This document shows positions 25,009 to 28,576 of a DNA stretch of 28,576 bases, one piece after another; position 1 is the first letter of the stretch; the number at the start of each line of letters is the position of its first letter. The position numbers and the translations under genes were made by a program. This DNA is from GWA2-66-18 sp964537395 (GTDB lineage Bacteria; Elusimicrobiota; Elusimicrobia; UBA1565; UBA9628), in NCBI GenBank assembly GCA_964537395.1, contig CAZIBN010000050.1:1-28576 (forward strand), written 5' to 3'. Under the pieces are notes generated by a model. The model was not told where the DNA came from, did not search any database, and was given only the letters and a program-made list of their open reading frames with translations.

Positions 25009-25704
25009 ATGCTGATCGCGGTCGGCGCCGACGAAGCCAAGTTCCGGGCCCAGCTCGTCGGCCTGCTGGAAGGCGGCGGCCACCAGGTCATGGAATTGGC
25101 GGGCAAGGAGGGCGCGCTGGCGGCTCTGCGCGCCGGCAAGCCCCACATGCTCGTCGTGTGCTGCAGCGAGGGCGGGGCCGCCGATTTCGTCCGCAGCCTG
25201 CGCGCCCAGCCGGACATGCGCCTCCTCCCGATCCTGTGCGTCGATCCCAAGGCGAGCACGAGCGATACCGTGGCCTTCCTCGACGCGGGCGCCGACGACG
25301 CGATCACGCGCCCCTTCCAGCCGCCGATCTTCCTCGCGCGCGTGCGCACCTTGCTGCGCCGTGTGGTCTGGGCCGGCGACGCCCCCGAGGAGGTCGTCAC
25401 CGTCCTGTCCGGCGGCCCGATCGAGCTCAAGCTGGTCTCCCGCCAGGCGCTCGTGGTCGGCAAGCCCGTGGAGCTCACCCGCCTCGAGTTCGACCTGCTC
25501 GCGCACATGCTCAAGCATCCCGACCGCGCCTTCAAGCGCGAGGAGCTCCTCGCCGCGGTGTGGAACTACCCGGGCAACATCGAGACCCGCACGCTCGACA
25601 AGCACGTCGAGTCTCTGCGCCGCAAGGTCGGCCCCTGCGCCGACCTGATCCAGACCGTCCACGGCGTCGGCTACCGCTTCTCCCCCGTCGCGACGCGGGC
25701 CTGA
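25009..25704 (+). CDS. OmpR-family response regulator with atypical receiver lacking the phosphoacceptor Asp
   Basis: 231 residues. The N-terminal receiver-like domain (1-118) keeps the fold and GADD-x-x-T-R-P-F end. However, the phosphoacceptor position after strand 3 is Cys (HMLVVCCSE, C51), the acidic pair near the N-terminus is altered (A-V-G-A-D-E), the switch Thr is Asp (D79), and the conserved Lys is R101. The C-terminal winged helix (about 135-228) is intact, with ELTRLEFDLLAHML and TRTLDKHVESLRRKVG, so DNA binding is expected. It probably works without aspartyl phosphorylation. It starts 5 bases after the mutase gene with GGAGG 7 bases upstream, which suggests joint expression and possibly local regulation. 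Confidence 0.85.
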   Translation: MLIAVGADEAKFRAQLVGLLEGGGHQVMELAGKEGALAALRAGKPHMLVVCCSEGGAADFVRSLRAQPDMRLLPILCVDPKASTSDTVAFLDAGADDAITRPFQPPIFLARVRTLLRRVVWAGDAPEEVVTVLSGGPIELKLVSRQALVVGKPVELTRLEFDLLAHMLKHPDRAFKREELLAAVWNYPGNIETRTLDKHVESLRRKVGPCADLIQTVHGVGYRFSPVATRA

Positions 25705-25721
25705 GCGGCACGGCAATATCT

Positions 25722-25765
25722 AGACCCAACTCTAATAAAGTCTTGACTTTTTTAGAGTTGGGTCT
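25722..25765. repeat. Operator-like inverted repeat around the ATPase promoter
   Basis: AGACCCAACTCTA (25722-25734) and TAGAGTTGGGTCT (25753-25765) are perfect 13-base complements, extendable by one A-T pair inside. The right arm occupies the spacer between the -35 and -10 boxes of the ATPase promoter; the left arm lies just upstream of the -35 box. A dimer or a DNA loop there would block polymerase. An alternative is a terminal-repeat relic of a mobile unit. Confidence 0.85.
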
Positions 25766-25771
25766 TATACT
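25743..25771 (+). promoter_or_regulatory. Strong promoter of the DUF4143 ATPase gene, leaderless
   Basis: TTGACT (25743-25748), a 17-base spacer, and TATACT (25766-25771): each hexamer matches consensus in 5 of 6 positions. The ATG at 25778 begins only 6 bases after the -10 box, so the transcript should start on the A of ATG or within a base of it. The surrounding bases are distinctly AT-richer than the neighbouring genes. Confidence 0.78.
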
Positions 25772-25777
25772 CTAGCC

Positions 25778-26995
25778 ATGCTCCCGCGACTCCTTAGCCC
25801 CTACCTCGAAGGGGTCCTGGCCCACGGGAAAATGGCCTTCCTGAGCGGCCCCCGGCAGGTGGGCAAGACGACCCTGGCTCGGCAACTCCAGAAGACCTTC
25901 TCCCAGAGCCTCTATTTCAACTGGGACATCATCACGGACCAGAAGCGTCTACTTAAGAATCCTTATTTTTTTGAAGAAGCTGACCGGGAAGCGCGCGCGC
26001 CGTTTCTTGTCGTGCTCGATGAGATCCACAAATATGCCCGCTGGAAGAATTACCTGAAAGGCGCTTACGACGGCTATCAGAAGGACTTCCGATTTCTGGT
26101 GACCGGCAGCGGCAGGCTCGACTTGTTCAAGAAGGGCGGCGACAGCCTTATGGGCCGCTACATGGCGGCACCCCTCTTCCCGCTCTCGGTCGGCGAATTG
26201 TCCGGGCGCCTGCCTTCGTGGGCCCAGTTCAAGGCGAGCCTCCAGGATCCGCCTCCGACCTCGCCGGGCGTGGCGCTTGCCTACGAGTCTCTGTTCCGGT
26301 TCAGCGGATTCCCCGAGCCGTTCGTCAAGGCCGACACCCGCTTCTACAACGCCTGGTTCCAGGAACGAAAAAGCCTTCTGGTCCGAGAGGACATCCGGAG
26401 CGCCGCCGACATCCGGGAGATATCCCTTATGGAAACGCTCTCGCATCTGGTTCCGGACAAGGTCGGCGCCCCCCTGTCCATCAACTCACTTAAGCAAGAT
26501 GTCGGCGTCGCCTTCGAAACGGTCCGGGATTGGCTGCTCCTGCTCGAACAATTCTTCTACATGGTCCGGATCGCGCCGTTTACAGGCTCGCTGGCCCGGA
26601 CCCTGAGAAAAGAATCCAAGGCTTATCTTTACGATTGGGTCGAGGTGCCGCAGGAGAGCTTCCGGTTCGAGAATATGGTCGCCCTCCATCTCCATAAGGC
26701 GGTGCAGACGTGGCGCGCCATGGGCGAGGGTGACATCGGGCTCCATTATGTTCGTGACAAGGAAAAACGGGAGGTGGACTTTCTCCTCACGGAAAAAAAC
26801 CGCCCGATCTGCCTTATCGAGTGCAAGCTATCGGATACGGCTCTGTCTCCCGCCCTGACCTATTACCAGGACAAACTCCGAGTTCCTACGGCCGTCCAGC
26901 TCGTCCATGCCGGAGGCCTCTGTCGCAAGACCTCCCGCGCTGGTGCTGTGCAATGGGTGATCTCCGCCGACCGGTGGTTGGATATGCTCCCATGA
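25778..26995 (+). CDS. AAA-type ATPase with C-terminal DUF4143 domain
   Basis: 405 residues of the COG1373-type family. Walker A GPRQVGKT (24-31), Walker B LVVLDEIH (77-84), and a sensor-like VTGSGRLDLF (108-117) define the ATPase domain. The C-terminal DUF4143 region carries a nuclease-like arrangement: E298 in FEN, D334 in EVDF, and IECK (E348, K350), as in PD-(D/E)XK folds. The biochemical role of this widespread, patchily distributed family is not established. It carries its own promoter and dyad, uses AT-richer codons in places than its neighbours, and abuts a polysaccharide gene, all consistent with acquisition by transfer. Its stop overlaps the next ATG by 4 bases. Confidence 0.88.
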   Translation: MLPRLLSPYLEGVLAHGKMAFLSGPRQVGKTTLARQLQKTFSQSLYFNWDIITDQKRLLKNPYFFEEADREARAPFLVVLDEIHKYARWKNYLKGAYDGYQKDFRFLVTGSGRLDLFKKGGDSLMGRYMAAPLFPLSVGELSGRLPSWAQFKASLQDPPPTSPGVALAYESLFRFSGFPEPFVKADTRFYNAWFQERKSLLVREDIRSAADIREISLMETLSHLVPDKVGAPLSINSLKQDVGVAFETVRDWLLLLEQFFYMVRIAPFTGSLARTLRKESKAYLYDWVEVPQESFRFENMVALHLHKAVQTWRAMGEGDIGLHYVRDKEKREVDFLLTEKNRPICLIECKLSDTALSPALTYYQDKLRVPTAVQLVHAGGLCRKTSRAGAVQWVISADRWLDMLP

Positions 26996-28576
26996 CGAAG
27001 CGCACCAACATCGCCGTCGACGCCGGCTTCCTCCTCATGGTCGTCCTGGTCCCCTTGGCCTGGTCGAGCGTATTCATCGCCGAGTTCACGCTCGCTAAAT
27101 TCCTGACGCTGAACGCGGCGCTCGTCCTGGCCGCCTGGGGCGCGGCGCTGCGCCCGGGCGCCTTCGCCGCGGGCAAGACCGATCTGGACCTCCCCCTCGT
27201 CGCGGGCCTTATCGCCGCGGGCCTTTCCGCCGCCGCGTCCGCGGACCCTTTGTCGAGCCTTCGCGGGCGCTACGACTCCTACGCCTACGGCCTTTGGGGG
27301 CTGGCGCTTCTGGCGGCCGTCGTTCAGCTCTCGGCCCGTTCCGCGCGCGGCCGGGAAGCGGACCGGACGCTGTGGCTGATATGCTCGGCGGCTCTCGTCG
27401 GCGGCTACGGCGTTCTTCAAAAGTTCGGGTTTGATCCGATCTTCCATCTTAAGAACCTTCCGGCGGGCGGACGCGCCGTGTCTACCCTAGGAAGTCCCGT
27501 CGATCTCGGCGCGCTCCTGGCCCTGTCCTGGCCTCTTTCCCTGTGGCGAGCGGATACCGACCGGCGGCCTTCGTCCGCGGCGGCGTCCTTGCTCATCGCG
27601 GGCGGGCTCATCGCGTGCGGCTCGCGCGCCGCCCTGCTCGCCGCCGGCGTGGGCTCGGCCGCTTACTGGCTCATGAGTCGGCGTCGGCCGGGCGAGTCCC
27701 TGCGGCCATCTCTGGGTATCGCGCTCGCGGCCGCCGGCGCGGCGCTGATGTGGACCTGGCGGCCCGGGGCCTCCGTCGCCGACATCGCGCGGCGCGAGGT
27801 CTGGAAGACGGCGCTGGCGGCCTTCGCTCAGAATCCGTGGCTCGGCGTGGGCCTCGACGGCTTCGAGGACGCCTTCCGGCTTCTGCGCACCGAGAAGTTC
27901 GTGGCGGTGATGGGCTCCGAGCATCATCAAGCCTACCCGCACAACGATCTCCTCATGGTCCTGTCGGGCCTGGGGCTTCTGGGCGCGGCGGCCTACGCCT
28001 GGCTCCTGTTCTCTCTCGCCAAGACCGCTCGCCGCGCCCTGGAGACCGAGGCGACGCGCACCTTGGCCGCGGCCCTGGCGGCCGCAATATTGGCGCTCTG
28101 GGTGAACACGGAATTCAATCCGGTCTCGCTCGAGGTCCTCGTGTTCGCGGCTGTCGCGGCGGGCCTTCTTGCCTCGTTGAGCGCCACCGCCGCAATCCCC
28201 GTCGGCCTTCCTCGCCCCCTCCTCCTCGCCGCCGGGGCTCTGGCGACGGTCTCTCTCGTCCTCTCGATCGCGATGGCGAGGGCCGATGTCGTATTCAAAA
28301 AGGGCGCCTGGGCCCAGGCCGCGGGCGACTTCGCCTCCGCGCGCCGTCTGTTCGCGCGGGCGCGGAAGGCGGCGCCCTGTGAGGTCGCCTACACCCTCGC
28401 CGAGGTCAACGCGATCGGCGACTGGATCAACGCCACACGCGTCGTCGAAGAGCGCTTGGCGCTTCTGGCCCTCGCCGAGGCGGACGGCGCGCAGGCCGTC
28501 TCCTGCCATCCGCGCCAGGTCCTCCCCCACTACATCGCGGGCGCGGCCGCGCGCATGCACTTCGATCTGGGCTTCA
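26992..28576 (+). CDS. O-antigen ligase / polymerase family membrane protein, 3' end outside window
   Basis: 528 codons are visible before the window ends. The protein is strongly hydrophobic, with about a dozen predicted membrane segments. The Wzy_C/O-antigen ligase signature is clear: TLGSPVDLGALLAL (165-178), NPWLGVGLDGFEDAF (281-295) and AYPHNDLLMVLSGLGLLGAA (314-333). After the last membrane segment a soluble helical, TPR-like region begins (KGAWAQAAGDFASARRLFAR). Members ligate or polymerise O-antigen, or glycosylate pilins; TPR-tailed forms are common in non-model phyla and their substrate is unknown. The ATG overlaps the stop of the ATPase gene (ATGA). It has no strong ribosome site of its own, so translational coupling is likely. 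Confidence 0.85.
   Translation, partial: MTKRTNIAVDAGFLLMVVLVPLAWSSVFIAEFTLAKFLTLNAALVLAAWGAALRPGAFAAGKTDLDLPLVAGLIAAGLSAAASADPLSSLRGRYDSYAYGLWGLALLAAVVQLSARSARGREADRTLWLICSAALVGGYGVLQKFGFDPIFHLKNLPAGGRAVSTLGSPVDLGALLALSWPLSLWRADTDRRPSSAAASLLIAGGLIACGSRAALLAAGVGSAAYWLMSRRRPGESLRPSLGIALAAAGAALMWTWRPGASVADIARREVWKTALAAFAQNPWLGVGLDGFEDAFRLLRTEKFVAVMGSEHHQAYPHNDLLMVLSGLGLLGAAAYAWLLFSLAKTARRALETEATRTLAAALAAAILALWVNTEFNPVSLEVLVFAAVAAGLLASLSATAAIPVGLPRPLLLAAGALATVSLVLSIAMARADVVFKKGAWAQAAGDFASARRLFARARKAAPCEVAYTLAEVNAIGDWINATRVVEERLALLALAEADGAQAVSCHPRQVLPHYIAGAAARMHFDLGF

Noticed and set aside
25009..25360. N-terminal domain after the mutase gene as the missing B12-binding small subunit
   Set aside because: There is no DxHxxG motif or the downstream SxL and GG motifs. 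The fold signature is a receiver and a winged-helix domain follows.
25722..25765. The dyad upstream of the ATPase as a terminator of the response-regulator transcript
   Set aside because: No T-run follows the right arm; it runs directly into the -10 box of a strong promoter. A promoter/operator role explains the layout better.

Overview
The window is a GC-rich, densely packed bacterial chromosome segment. It carries 26 protein genes (24 complete, 2 cut by the window edges), no tRNA or rRNA that I can recognise, and no intergenic stretch above 300 bases. The longest gap is 11544-11817, and it is filled with palindromic repeats. LolA, RodZ, a FecR protein and an O-antigen-ligase-type protein point to a diderm (Gram-negative-type) cell. 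My best guess is an uncultured high-GC lineage such as Elusimicrobiota. That rests on gene order and overall flavour, not on a marker I can test here.

Left part, minus strand. An envelope/division operon ftsK-lolA-rodZ-pgsA-pgpA (5266 to 305) has overlaps or gaps of a few bases throughout. Upstream of it is a lone large adenylate-cyclase/ATPase/TPR signalling protein (8417-5319). Next comes the classic rpsO-pnp pair extended by accB (11543-8516). A DUF3467-cinA-histidine kinase operon (14433-11818) and a zinc alcohol dehydrogenase (15587-14547) follow. The minus-strand genes meet the plus-strand genes in a divergent, hairpin-filled promoter region at 15588-15748.

Right part, plus strand. gmk-rpoZ-coaC-coaB-udg-methyltransferase (15749-19234) form an overlapping operon in which the two CoaBC activities are separate genes. 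A repeat-rich gap leads into priA (19365-21338). tyrS-fecR-acyl-CoA mutase-response regulator (21389-25704) form a further tight unit. A DUF4143 ATPase with its own textbook promoter and operator-like dyad (25722-26995) overlaps by 4 bases the start of an O-antigen ligase that runs off the window.

Three themes stand out. First, at eight genes that begin transcription units, a sigma70-type -10 box lies only 6-10 bases before the start codon and no Shine-Dalgarno sequence is visible. Most operon-internal genes do have a purine-rich ribosome site. This suggests widespread leaderless transcription. Second, at least two families of intergenic palindromes recur: a GGTGTCAGGC-tipped inverted repeat, and a 40-base TTATCCCCAG dyad. 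One repeat tip appears to supply a -35 box. Third, the gene that would be labelled methylmalonyl-CoA mutase carries the Phe/Gln active-site pair of isobutyryl-CoA mutase, and it is followed by a response regulator that lacks its phosphoacceptor Asp.
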